Assembly (NCBI GenBank): GCA_015143295.1
Contig: CM026554.1
Coordinates: 55,922,627 to 55,986,626 of the forward strand
Source: Tetracentron sinense
Lineage: Eukaryota; Streptophyta; Magnoliopsida; Trochodendrales; Trochodendraceae
DNA length: 64,000 bases
Direction of reading: 5' to 3'
Below the pieces are notes generated by a model. It was not told the DNA's origin, made no database searches, and saw nothing but the letters and a program-made list of their open reading frames with translations. Below, in pieces: positions 21,903 through 32,329 of this stretch. The translations under genes and the position numbers were made by a program. The number at the start of each line of letters is the position of its first letter. Position 1 is the stretch's first letter.

Positions 21903-22594
21903 TAGATCTCGATCTCGTGGAACATCTTAATACGAAGAGGTCGGGGGCGAATCTTATACCAAACATGAGTCGATCTAGAAGGTTAGTGATGTCGTTTCCT
22001 CCATATCCAACAGCTATTATTGAGATAGTATCCAACAGAATCTGTGTTCGGCTCTATGATCTACCGTCCTTTAACTCATCGTCTCAAAAGGAAAAAGAAG
22101 GAGCCGAGGAGACCTCCTTTGCAAGGTAGTGGCGTTCTCGTAATTGAAAGCGACAAAGCTCTGGCCGGATCACGCGAGGCGGGCGGCGGGTACGGACGCG
22201 GCAGAAACCGGCAAAGCGGTGGGGTTTGGGTCCCAACAATTTTCTAGATCAGAGTGTTGCTGGTGTGAGCTGTCCCTTGGAGTCTCCTCTCAGACCATGT
22301 TGGGCATGCACAGGAACCCTCGCCACCCTATAGGCCTATTCCTACTGTCTCATCAGCAAAACCTGACGCAAACATCATTTTAAATTACGTCTGAGGTAAT
22401 ACTTTAATATTTCCTTCGCCCTTAAAGCCATCGACAGGACAGCTTTTCCCAGTTTCTGTGTTGCCGTCATAACTTATCCAATTGATGACGTTACCTCCGC
22501 TGACTGCTTTTCTTTTTTCTACTTTGGCTCACAGTTTGTCGCTTTCAGTTTATCCCTAGCAAGTTGGATTCTGGGATTTCAGAGTAGAATACAA
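21903..22594. other. Spacer, GC-rich in the middle, nothing recognised
   Basis: 22080-22250 is richer in GC than its surroundings and has overlapping short open frames, but no domain or codon pattern can be recognised. It may be a decayed fragment of an unknown gene or element. Confidence 0.3.
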
Positions 22595-22970
22595 TAGGGC
22601 TGTCAACGGCTCGGATTCGGATCGGATCTGCTTTGGATCCGAATCCGATCCGATTAAGAATATAGTAGATCCGAATCCGATTCAAGATCCAACGGATCAT
22701 CAATTGATCAATCCGAATCCGATTAAGATTAATAATATAAAAATCTAATATTTCTTTAATTAACTTTAATTAGTGTTAATTTTTTTTTGAAATTAATATT
22801 TTATCCATAAAAAATCTATTTAATATATTTAAAATGATTTTAAAAGGTTAATATAATCAGATCCGATTATAAGCGGATTCCATTGATCCGATTCGATAGA
22901 TCACATATAGGGTCCAAAGTCCGGCTAATCGGATCGGATCCGGATCATGATCCAATCCATTGACAGCCTA
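22595..22970. mobile_element. hAT-type MITE, GGATCC-rich
   Basis: The ends are TAGGGCTGTCAACGG and, inverted, TAGGCTGTCAATGG, the common plant hAT non-autonomous terminus. The flanks carry a near-perfect duplication, AGAATACA before and AGAATACC after. The interior is built of GGATCCGAATCCGAT motifs in both orientations. Confidence 0.75.
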
Positions 22971-23029
22971 AGAATACCCAAGTTCATTTTCCCCGCCCAA
23001 AAAAAAATACAAAAAAAACAAAACCAAGT

Positions 23030-23467
23030 TCTTGTTTATAGACATTTTATAAAAAATTGGAGTAATGGGAGAGGCATGCATAGATGATTTTTCCAAAATT
23101 CCCAAACTATTCATATTAAAAACAAAACATTGATTTAATATTTTACTATAATTCCAAACTACCCCTTGTCTTTGATTTAATATTTTACTTTAACTCCCAA
23201 ACTAACCCTTGCTCATCTATCTATTTAGAATCACAGCCAATCGCGATTGAACTCAGGGAGAGTTCAATCATACCCACGGGTTAACATGTTTCCCTTTTAA
23301 CTCCTATTAATTGTGGTTAACTCCTTCCCCTTGCTCTCACGTGCATCGTGTGTGCCACTAGCGAGTTTAATTGCATCCATAGGTTAACACATGTCCTTTT
23401 AACTCATATTAACTACGGTTAACTCCTTCCCCTCGCTCTCACGTGCATCGCACGTGCCACCCGTTAG
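23030..23467 (+). mobile_element. Short Helitron with duplicated 3' terminus
   Basis: The 3' end carries the hairpin CACGTGCATCGCACGTG followed by CCACCCGTTAG and a host T, a slightly changed CTRR terminus. The same hairpin module (TTAACTCC..TTAACTCCTTCC..CACGTGCATCG) appears twice in tandem, about 100 bp apart. The body matches the minus-strand element at 54887-55286 along its whole length. The 5' end (TC at 23030) is less certain. No RepHel protein is present. Confidence 0.75.
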
Positions 23468-24289
23468 TTGTGATAATTTAAAAAAGGGGGGGAGTTCCGC
23501 CCAATGCCGTGAAGTGGAGCTCAGACTTAAAATTAATCTCAAAGATTTTTTTTTTTTAGAATATTCTAGAGAAACTGAAAAACATTTTCCAATTATTTAT
23601 AGCCATTATATAGAGCATGCTAACCTACTCTCATGTGGAACCGAATCGTCTGTACTCTTTCCTTTCCTGTGCTCTTCCCTACGACCTGGGTGTTTGATGG
23701 CCAAGATTGCTTATACATTTGCTAAATCCGTACAACCAATTTGATCCTAACCGTTAAACACTTATCACCACCGGGAAGAATATAGGGAAGAACACAAATG
23801 ATTTGTTTCCCTCTCATGCATAATATATCCCGCCAAAAACCAATACATGTTAAAAGCAAAGGACAAAATTTTTGTTTTTGGTTAAGATCGAGTAGCAAAT
23901 GGTGGAGAGCATCTTAAAAACCTTATAATATGAAATTTATTGTGGTTTGTCCAGGGCTTCAGAATAGAAAACCCTTGACATGAGGGCGAGCTTGGGCAAC
24001 ACACCTTACAACCTGACCCGGTCTTCATTATCAATATATACTTTTATATATATATACTACGTAAAAAATTCATGCACTTAAAATATACCAACTAATTTAA
24101 TTTTATGGAAAATTTAATAGAGTTGCCGCTAAAAGGATGATGCATCTCAAGGAACGACATTACGCACCACATACAATAATTTCCAATATTAAACTAAAAT
24201 TTAGTACATTAAGGACATAAGTATTGGATTTGTAAAGTCTGTTTTTTGGTTGATGAGAAACAGAATGTAAACGCAGCAGAACTAAACAT
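23468..24289. other. Spacer with a GGGGAG..CTCCGC repeat
   Basis: At 23482-23545 a GGGGGGAGTTCCGCCCAATG..GTGAAG..GAGCTC block resembles 30361-30415. The rest is AT-rich spacer without genes. Confidence 0.35.
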
Positions 24290-24560
24290 AAATCAACTAA
24301 ACACCACAAAATAGAGACTTAAGAACTCCCAACTAAGAGAGAGGTGCCTGGATTGAACGGTACCTCCCCCTGGGATCTACTGACACCCGAGGGGGAAGCA
24401 CAGGGGCTCCCATCCTAGAAAAGGAATCTTAGAGCGTGCACCTGGCTAGGCAATGCACCTCATTGTTGCCCTCACAGCGAATATGAGAAGCTTTATTATA
24501 TTGGAAAGCCGATAATAAAGTACAGACATGCTTCATAATCGGGAGAGTACCCTAATTACA
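24290..24560 (-). mobile_element. L1-type LINE, very short 3' fragment
   Basis: The minus strand from about 24535 down encodes SHIRCEGNNEVHCLARCTL, the typical last helix region of the RNase H-like domain of plant L1 elements (usual pattern EGN..AH.LAR). About 130 bp of non-coding sequence follows. No start, no upstream domain and no clear A-tail remain. Confidence 0.55.
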
Positions 24561-25324
24561 ATCTAATTTATATTACATGCACCCTTTAAATGACTTAGCC
24601 TATGATTGCCCAACATCCACTTATATATGCAGAATTCTAGTGATGCTAGCTTCAGTCACAATTCTTATGAAAATTCAGATGAAGACAACGGCTAAATCAT
24701 TTAAGAGAGTAAGGGTGTGCTTCACATAGTTAAGATCTCCAAAGTGTGCTTTATCAATTGTCTTGGGTATCCACCACCATGTATCCCACAAATGACACTA
24801 GCTTAAAATACAACTGCAAAAATATTAACAAATAAAACAAAGCAAAATGGACATTAGAAACATTTTATACGAGACATTTCCAAACAAAATACCATCTCTG
24901 AATGCGCAATCTAAAGAACTAAACAAACCCTTTTGGTTCTTGAAGATTTTTATCTTATTTTTTGTTATCTAAATAACTAAAATTTACTGTAATAGAAAAA
25001 ATAACATACCTTCTCTGAATGCGCAATGCAACAAACCTGCAATAGAAGATCTCAACGAAAGAGAAGCCAGAAGCAATAGAGAGGGAGAAAGAGAGAGAAA
25101 AGATGTTCTTGAAGAGAACTTAGGCGATTGTGAAAAGGAAGAGAATTTAATTACAATCCAAATATAATTCTCACAAATTAATAATTTAATCTATAAATTA
25201 TTTATATAAAATAAGATTAAGGGTAATCACATCTATTAGAAATTTGGTATATTCATTGTACTTTTATTAGTAGAATGAAATAAAGTTAAATGAAGGGTTA
25301 CGTTCAAATAAAGGGGTTACCTTC

Positions 25325-25357
<33 letters not shown>

Positions 25358-25415
25358 AGGTTAATGATTTTTTTTAGTACATGTTGGGAAATTTTGGGAA
25401 ATGTTTAACTTACTG
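24561..25415. other. AT-rich spacer with (AT)n microsatellite
   Basis: No gene is seen. 25327-25352 is an (AT)n run. Nothing else is recognised. Confidence 0.4.
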
Positions 25416-25445
25416 CCGCATTCCACTATTTAGTGGAATATGCGG
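25416..25445. repeat. Short hairpin CCGCATTCCACTA
   Basis: CCGCATTCCACTA and its inverted partner TAGTGGAATATGCGG meet with almost no loop and a 2-base bulge. It may be the end or centre of a small element, and its role is unknown. Confidence 0.45.
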
Positions 25446-25531
25446 TCCTCATTTCCCCATACCCCCCTTTTTAACAACCACTGTGGTTAAGGTTTAATCA
25501 GTCCTATGGTTAAGAAATCTAAACTTAGTTT

Positions 25532-25768
25532 CAGGGCAGGCCCGTCCATTAGGCCATCAAAGCCTTTGCTTTAGGCCTCATTACAAAAAATAAAAAAATA
25601 ATATAAAAAAGGCCCCATTTAGAATATCAAAAAGAAAAAAAAAGGCCTAGAATATTAAAAACGCCCCATTTATAGTTATTTTTTTATAATAATATTAAAA
25701 AATTGAAAAAAAAAAAGGCCCATTTTTTAATTTTTGCTTTAGGCCTCCAAATGGCTTGGACCGCCCTG
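25532..25768. mobile_element. hAT-type MITE with perfect 8-bp duplication
   Basis: CTTAGTTT flanks it exactly at 25524-25531 and 25769-25776. The ends are CAGGGCAGGCCCGTCC and, inverted, CAGGGCGGTCCAAGCC, both followed by AGGCC motifs. The 237-bp body is AT-rich with repeated TTAGGCCT and AAAAAGGCC. It interrupts sequence with TTAACCATAG motifs on both sides (25470 and 25830), so the host was probably itself a repeat. Confidence 0.85.
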
Positions 25769-26149
25769 CTTAGTTTATAGAAAGAAAAAACAAACAAAAA
25801 TATACAAGACTTAATTTTCTTAAGCTTAACCATAGTTAAAGGAGTGTTAAAAATGACACTTGAACATGACATTTGATTACTTAGTAAATGCATGATGGGC
25901 TCTAAGTATGCATGACAAAGAGCTTAAACTCATGATTAGGCTTGTGGATAAATTGTTAAGCGTTGAATTCTTGTACCTATTCCAAGTAAAATAATGAATT
26001 ACATGTCCAACATCATATTTTGGATGAGAAAGACCCTTACTCTATAGCCAAACATGCTCAAAAAGACTCCAAGTGACCCCAATAATATGTGTATAATTAT
26101 AAATTTAAAGTTCATATATGTATTTACCATCTTAAACATCCTGAAAGCT

Positions 26150-26718
26150 ATCATCCATTATAAGAACAATCACGGTGTTCACTGGAACCGTGATACATTG
26201 CATTATAAATCACGAAACTAAACATGCAAATTTTTTGGTAGGATTTTAGATCAACATTAGAAAAGAAACCGTAATAATTGTTTCGCACATAAAATATAGA
26301 TTACGATATATGACTACATAACTGTGATCGTAACTGTTTCGTGCGGAAAACAATGATATCTAACTTAAATAACAATCAGAGTTACATATCAAAACACAAT
26401 ATCTTATGTACACCAAGAATCATACATTCTGTAATGTACAATCTCAGTTATTTTAGGTGTACAATCACTGATGAATAACCATAATCTTTATAGTATATAG
26501 AGTCAGGGTTATGTTTGAAATTGTGATCTTTAGTTCAACATGAAATTTCCATATTATATAATGTATAATTTATGTTAATTGACATCTACAATCACCATAA
26601 GTAATCGTGATATTTGATTCAATATAAAATCACACGTTATAAGATCTCCTTTACGTTTGCGCGCTATAACTTTGATTATGGGTATAAACCATAATCAATA
26701 AGCCAATTTGTAGTAGTG
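26150..26718. mobile_element. CACTA-like terminus, other end not found
   Basis: The right edge, read on the minus strand, begins CACTACTACAAATTGGC, as CACTA (En/Spm) elements do, and is followed by subterminal ATTATGGTT / ACCATAATCA repeats. Further ATCACG-type motifs fill the segment to the left. No matching left end was found, so the extent is a guess. Confidence 0.4.
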
Positions 26719-26719
26719 C

Positions 26720-27146
26720 TTCTCTCTTTTTCCTTAACATAGCTAAACTTCTTTAAAGACCAAAAAATCATAAAACAACATGTACAATGAAAATGAATGC
26801 AGCCAAGAATTCGATAAATGTATTGATAAAAAGTTTCTATTGATTTTAACTTCTTTAAAAGCATAGGCCTAGTCCCAGGCGCATATCTGAGATGAGGGTA
26901 GGGCTTGGTCCTAGCTAGTTTAGGCTCTGGTAACGCTTGGGCTGAACTTGGGCGGAATCCTTGTAAGTGAGGATTGGGCCTGGACAGTCCCAGCCGAGCC
27001 AAGCCCGGCCCATTGACAGCTCTAAAGGTAGTACATACAATTCAACAGAAGAGCACCACAAAAAATAGGCAAAAGAACTGAAAGCTAGCATGAAAGAAAT
27101 GTCACCACCTTTCTTGTTAAGAGTTGCTGGCTCTTATCTTCCATCA
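26720..27146. other. 3' flank of EXO70 with a half hAT-like end
   Basis: 26860-27024 is GGCTTGG-rich and ends CCATTGACAGCTCTA, a likely hAT-type terminus without a visible partner. The remaining bases up to 27146 should include the 3' untranslated region of EXO70. Confidence 0.35.
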
Positions 27147-29087
27147 TCATGTTCTCCTCCTAGCTATTGATGCCGGATTCCCATTGAACAGCTCGTCGAT
27201 GAACGTCTCGATGTCTTCTGGTTGGTACTTTATATACTTCTCCCCTTGTCTCCCTCCGTCCAAGTATTGCCGGAACCTCCCTAAGAATGATCTGTATGCC
27301 GGAATCATGACCGCCGAAATGGACACTTTAAGCTCGGACTGAAGTTGTTCGTCGCTCACCACCCAGGAGCTCTGTGTCTTGTGTATCTCATCGAACATGG
27401 CGTTGAAGCTCTTGAACCTCTCTTTCAGCACTACCTTTGATACCTTCCCATTTACCTGCAACCCCTCATCTTTCAAACACCCCAATACCTTATTCCATGT
27501 CTCTCTCTGGTAATTCTTATGGTGCTGCCTCACATCGGACGATCGTTTTCGACACCACGTGGCTCCCATCAGGTCGTGGATCTCCGTCGATCCCTTGATC
27601 TTCTGCATGATGTACCAGTCGTTGTTCATCAGGAAAATGTAACTCAACGAGAGATCCTTGTAAAGAATTGATTTTGCCTCAAGATTCGACCCCAACAGAT
27701 CCATAACTGTCATTAACTGTATTGAAAAAGGAGACGCCTTTGCCCCCTTTCCAGTCTCTTCATTATGATCAGACTGCTCTATCTTTTGGTGTTCTTGGAA
27801 GATCTGTTCTAAGGTGTCCTTGTACTCGCAGGCGTATTTTAGATAATTCATGGTGTAGCGAGTTAAGGGGTGAACTGCACCACCGGGGACCGGAGTTTTC
27901 CCGGTATCGGATTTGATCGATTTCTCGAGATCGGAGAAAATTCCGACGCAGGCCTCGCCGAGTCGGCAACGAACGGAAGAGGCTTCGGAGGTCAATTCGT
28001 GTGCGTACTCTTCGGAAAATATCTCGTCGGTGACTGGAATCAGATCACGCAAAGTTTCATACATATCCAGATATTTGAATAACTTCTCGGCCGATCGCTT
28101 CGTCATCGTGACGGCTTCCGCGAAATTGAGAATCTCTATAACTACACCCCGTGTTAGATTGCTGAAGAGACTACCGGAGATTGACAGATAGTCTAGAAAC
28201 ACAGCTTCGCAGAGCTTCCGTTCACCGGAAAAGTAAACAGTGACACATTGCTTGAAAGCATTTATCCACGTTGTGATTTCCCTTTCCAGAAATTCCCACT
28301 CCATCTTCTGCACATCCTCTATACTGGTCTTCTGAAACCCTAGCTTTTTCAAACTCTCGTGGATCGCATTTCTCCTCGCGATGCTATAAGCCTGATAGCA
28401 CTCCGTCTCGTTTCCTGCCGATATTATTGACGTTGCGATCCTGTTCATATTAGAAACAACTTCCGGCGAATAAGCCGGGAAATTGGCCTCACCGGAGGGT
28501 TCAGGCTCCGGTAAGACGCAGTGATCGGAGCTGAGCGACGGGTGCTTCGTTCTCAAATTGGTGGCGGCCGAATCGGAATCTTCTAAAAGTGATCGGAATT
28601 CCTCCACCAAGAACGACATTGCTCGTTGCAGAACAGTGCTGGTACGGTTGTGCGACGAAGCGTATTCGGATTCGGAGGAAAACTCACGGAGCAAGTTGGT
28701 CAGCTTCGAGATTCGATCCACAGCTTCAAGGAGAGACGAGTCCTGCTCTGAAACCTGGCACCACTTTGTCGGAGCTTTGCCGGAATCGTACTTGGCAATC
28801 TCTGCTTCAACGAGCTTCACGAATTTCTCGACAGAATCGGGTATTTCTGGGGGGTTAGATTTATATTTGACGCTGGAGAGAATTGAAAGGAACCGATCGA
28901 TCTCTTCGGATACTTTAACGATACTGGAATCGGGACGAGAAGAAGGATCCTCGATTTGATCCCTCTCCTCTGCATTGTGACCGTCTGATTTCACATCAAC
29001 CTCTACGGACGCCGGTGCCGGAGAAGGTTCGGCGTTGTCAGTCTGGTGGGCAAAAGTGACGGATTTTTCAGTCGGGTTTTTATTCAT
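27147..29087 (-). CDS. EXO70: EXO70 exocyst subunit, EXO70C-like
   Basis: Single-exon gene for 646 residues, the usual length of plant EXO70 proteins. These are subunits of the exocyst, which tethers secretory vesicles to the plasma membrane. The acidic N-terminus is followed by VSEEIDRFLSILSS and by TSTVLQRAMSFLVEEFRSLL, typical of plant EXO70. The C-terminal EXO70 domain (about residues 250-620) includes GGAVHPLTRYTMNYLKYA and IPAYRSFLGRFRQYL, both strongly conserved, and a basic C-terminal area where family members bind phosphoinositides. Similarity of the N-terminal third to Arabidopsis EXO70C1/C2, known for control of pollen-tube growth, suggests that subclade, but I recall this without an alignment. 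The ATG at 29087 is the first in frame and lies in a good leader. No break or odd residue was seen. Confidence 0.95.
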   Translation of the reverse strand: MNKNPTEKSVTFAHQTDNAEPSPAPASVEVDVKSDGHNAEERDQIEDPSSRPDSSIVKVSEEIDRFLSILSSVKYKSNPPEIPDSVEKFVKLVEAEIAKYDSGKAPTKWCQVSEQDSSLLEAVDRISKLTNLLREFSSESEYASSHNRTSTVLQRAMSFLVEEFRSLLEDSDSAATNLRTKHPSLSSDHCVLPEPEPSGEANFPAYSPEVVSNMNRIATSIISAGNETECYQAYSIARRNAIHESLKKLGFQKTSIEDVQKMEWEFLEREITTWINAFKQCVTVYFSGERKLCEAVFLDYLSISGSLFSNLTRGVVIEILNFAEAVTMTKRSAEKLFKYLDMYETLRDLIPVTDEIFSEEYAHELTSEASSVRCRLGEACVGIFSDLEKSIKSDTGKTPVPGGAVHPLTRYTMNYLKYACEYKDTLEQIFQEHQKIEQSDHNEETGKGAKASPFSIQLMTVMDLLGSNLEAKSILYKDLSLSYIFLMNNDWYIMQKIKGSTEIHDLMGATWCRKRSSDVRQHHKNYQRETWNKVLGCLKDEGLQVNGKVSKVVLKERFKSFNAMFDEIHKTQSSWVVSDEQLQSELKVSISAVMIPAYRSFLGRFRQYLDGGRQGEKYIKYQPEDIETFIDELFNGNPASIARRRT

Positions 29088-29500
29088 TGATGCTATTCGG
29101 TGTAATTAATGCTTCTTGTTTTGGTGTTAAGGAGGTAGGAGTTTGAAGAAGAAGAGGGAGGGAAGTGAATGAGCGAGCGGAAACTCAGGAATATTGTTCA
29201 ATTTTCAATTAATAATTTGGAGGGGATTGAAATGGTCGTTGCTGGTTTCTTTCCGGTCCTTTTTCGGAGGAGATTTGCTTCTATGGGATTTTGTTACCCC
29301 CACTCTCCCCTATTTGCACTCTCCTCTCCCTGTTTCTTTCTGGCCCATACTCAGTTCCTCAGTCTCATATTCTCATTCATTATCTGCCGATTTTAAGGAA
29401 CTTGAGTTTTACAGTATAGGGTTCGGAGACTTAATGCATCTAAATCGTTGATGCTCAAATAGAATTAGCTAAGTCTTGGAAAAACAATTGCAAAAACCGG
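29088..29500 (-). promoter_or_regulatory. Leader and promoter region of EXO70
   Basis: Upstream of the EXO70 start the minus strand shows a purine/pyrimidine-rich leader (CTTCTTCAAACTCC and similar) and no other gene. A distinct TATA box could not be fixed. Confidence 0.35.
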
Positions 29501-29504
29501 GCAT

Positions 29505-29975
29505 GAAAATAAAAATTGCCGAAACAAATGCAAAATTATCTATATGTTTTGCTAGCCCTTATATGATTTTTATATTGATATGTAACGGGTGATTGACATG
29601 TATTGGTTGTTAGTAGGGCTGCACATTAGGCCGAGCTCCGGCTTATATGCCTTTGTAAATGTATTGGGCTTGGGCTTGGGCTGGTCCTAATCAAAAATCG
29701 CCAAAAGTTAAGCCCAAACCTGGCCCATGTGCAACCCTATTTATTTATATTTTAATTCATTGTATAATTGTAATTATGTTTGCTATTTTGTTTGAGTCTT
29801 CCAATGACTTTATATTTAGTAAATTTTATTCATCTAACTCATTTGATTTTTAAAATAAATTTAATTTGAATTATATATATATATATTAAAAATAAATAAA
29901 CTATGTGTATCATCCAAAACCAATACTTATAGGTTTTGGTTGGGATCGATTCATCCCCCAAAACGGTATTTTAAT
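29505..29975. repeat. Dispersed repeat, copy interrupted by a MITE
   Basis: It is related to 9050-9400 in the same orientation: ATAAAAATTGCCGAAAC start, TTTTAATTCATTGTATAATTG, GACTTTATATTTAG, TATAGGTTTTGGTTG, and an AACGGTATTTTAATTC end. A hAT-type element lies inside at 29614-29739. Confidence 0.55.
29614..29739. mobile_element. Small hAT-type MITE inside a repeat
   Basis: The ends are TAGGGCTGCACATTAGGCC and, inverted, TAGGGTTGCACATGGGCC. The GGGCTTGGGCTTGGGCT core is typical of this group. The uninterrupted relative at 9050-9400 shows the empty site at about 9162 (TAGTAGTTATTTA). The target duplication has decayed. Confidence 0.65.
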
Positions 29976-29979
29976 TCTT

Positions 29980-31940
29980 GGAAAACCGTCTCAATTTTTG
30001 GCCAAGTAATGGTTCAAGTTCCGCTTGTATAATTTATAATTCCTATTATTTTCATCTAGTGATGGGTAAGATGACACAGGTTATCCCTCTTTGCATACAT
30101 CTTCTTCCTCTTTCTAAATGATCTATGAAAATTTCTCAATCAATGGCTCCAAAATAAGGCGGATTTATCGGGTTTTAATGAAGCTAGAAGTGGGCATCTG
30201 CTTTCCTCCATCTTCTGTTTATCATGTTGTGTGGATGCAGCCTACAGGGGACACCATTGTGGCTGGAGCCTTAGTGTAATTACAAACATGTCATGGCCTT
30301 AGTGTAAGTGGGTATCTGCCACTTTTAGTAATTACAAGCATGTCATGGCTTTAGTGTAAAAAGGGGAGCTCCGCTTCATCACCGTGAAGCAAAGCTCCGG
30401 CTGAAAATTAATCTCTTCTAATTTTTCATGTGATAGGATTTTAAAGGTCTTAATGGTTTGCATAAGGATCCAATCAACAGGGCCATATTCATAGGCTTTT
30501 AATGGGCTGAACCAGGCCTAATCCTTTCCAAGGGCAGCTTTCACTTATGGGGCCTGAGGGTGATGCCCGAGAATCTGAGGGCGTAAAGCACTACCCTCAA
30601 GGGCGAGGAAAAGTGAATCCCTAATACATACATAGAAAGGGCACAACCTTCCTAACCAACAAGTTGACAACCACATTAACTTCATCCACGACGAGTAGCA
30701 GAAATTGCTCAACTCTGACTCCTTGAAATTGGAGTCTCCGCATTTTAGGTTTCTATCCTTTCATTCTTGTTTGACCGGTAAACTGGGGTAAAACTTGGGA
30801 TCTCAAGGTGGCAACATATAGCATGTATAAGTATAAGAGCCTACATGGTCTTTACCAGGCCCAGCCCTCAAGTAGGTGGCTTTAAAAAATCATGACCAAC
30901 CAGGCCCATGGTTTTTAGAGACAAAAAAAGCCCTATTTTTGCTGGCAGGAGGGCCAGGCCGAATCAAAAAGCATATTATGTGGCTCAGGTAATGACTACT
31001 TTCATGAAATACACTCCTCTTTCTTACTAAATATTTGGTCACTTTGTATAATATTTTGAGTTGCAGTTGTACTTGTATGTATTGGATTTTGAGTTTTTAA
31101 TTCTAATCAAGTTTTGTTGTTTTTTGGTTTCTTTTTCATTTACCAACTGGTAATAGAAATCATCGGTCAGTGGGTAGTGAAGGAGAGTGAAACTCTTGCA
31201 AGATCACACGACCTCCCTCATAAAGAGAGGGAGGAGCACACCATACCATTAGAGCGAGCGACATGTGTTCATTGCATTGCTCTTTCCCTAGTCAAGTATT
31301 TAGAATGCATTGCTCTCATCCATTCACATCGATCAATTCAGTTCCAGGGTCTCACCTGCTACAAAGTTTTCTTATTACAATGTAATGGAATCGAGGATCA
31401 GGACATTCCATTATTTGGTACATCCTTGATCTAGAATTCTGAACAGAGTGGGTGGAAAATAATAAAAATGCATCATTCAGTGGGTTGAACCGATGGGATC
31501 ACCCAGGCCTCCGGTTCAGAAGTCAATTTGATTGACTTATATCAACCATCCAATTCATTCCATTCTTCTATTGCTCCATATTTATTTAAGTGAATGATTC
31601 CAGAACATCCGTAAATTGGATGGTTATGTCCATTTCTCTTCTTTTTTTTCTTCTTTGACTTTAAAGAAGCACCCCCAGGTGGAGGGATCCATTGGATTGT
31701 TCTTGGTGAGAATATATTGAAGAGATGGTTATGGTTTGAAAACAAGCACCCACCTAAGTTTGCCCATGGCTCCTCAAAATGTCATTTAAAATAGCCACTA
31801 TCCTTAGTGGACCGTACTTCTTATCCCATGCACATGCCTTAAGCCCACTTTTTTATTTGATTTGATGCTACAAAATCATTTCTCAAGCATTGATATTACT
31901 TCTGGTCACCCAAACCTCAGCTAGACCTATGCCACATTTC
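29980..31940. other. Intergenic spacer
   Basis: No gene is recognised. Two short related blocks (GTAATTACAAACATGTCATGG.. and GTAATTACAAGCATGTCATGG.., near 30277 and 30332) form a small tandem repeat. 30361-30415 is a GGGGAGCTCCGC..GTGAAGC block related to 23482. The 106-codon open frame at 31114 has no family features. Confidence 0.4.
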
Positions 31941-31945
31941 AAACT

Positions 31946-32329
31946 CAGGAGTGTATTCGAGCGAGCTTAGTTGAGCTCAGCTTGAAATGAGTTTAATCTA
32001 GGCTCTGCTTGAAATGGTGCTCGAAAAATCGGCTCGAAGCTTGACTCAAATTTAAATATCTTGGCTCGAGTTTGAATTGATTCAAGCTCGAGCTTGGCTT
32101 GATTTATTTTCAAAAATATTATAAAATAAATATATTATTTATATATATATTATTTTTATTATTTTTTATATAATATTCAAGCCGAATCAAGTCTCAATCG
32201 AACCGTGCTTCAAGCCGAGCCAAATCAAACAAAACTTCATTCGAGCTCAGGTTGAAAACTCAACTTAGCTAGATCAAGCCGAATAACCAAGCTGATTCAT
32301 CAAGTTAGCTTGGCTTGTGTGCACCCCTA
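31946..32329. mobile_element. AGCTCGAGC-rich hAT-like MITE, old copy
   Basis: The ends are CAGGAGTGTATTCGAGC and, inverted, TAGGGGTGCACACAAGCC. The interior is packed with GCTCGAGCTTGGCTTG-like motifs in both orientations, as in the element at 34612-35303. No target duplication can be seen, consistent with age. Confidence 0.55.

Noticed and set aside
27722-28959. Several plus-strand open frames
   Set aside because: They are antisense to the EXO70 coding sequence and have no independent features.
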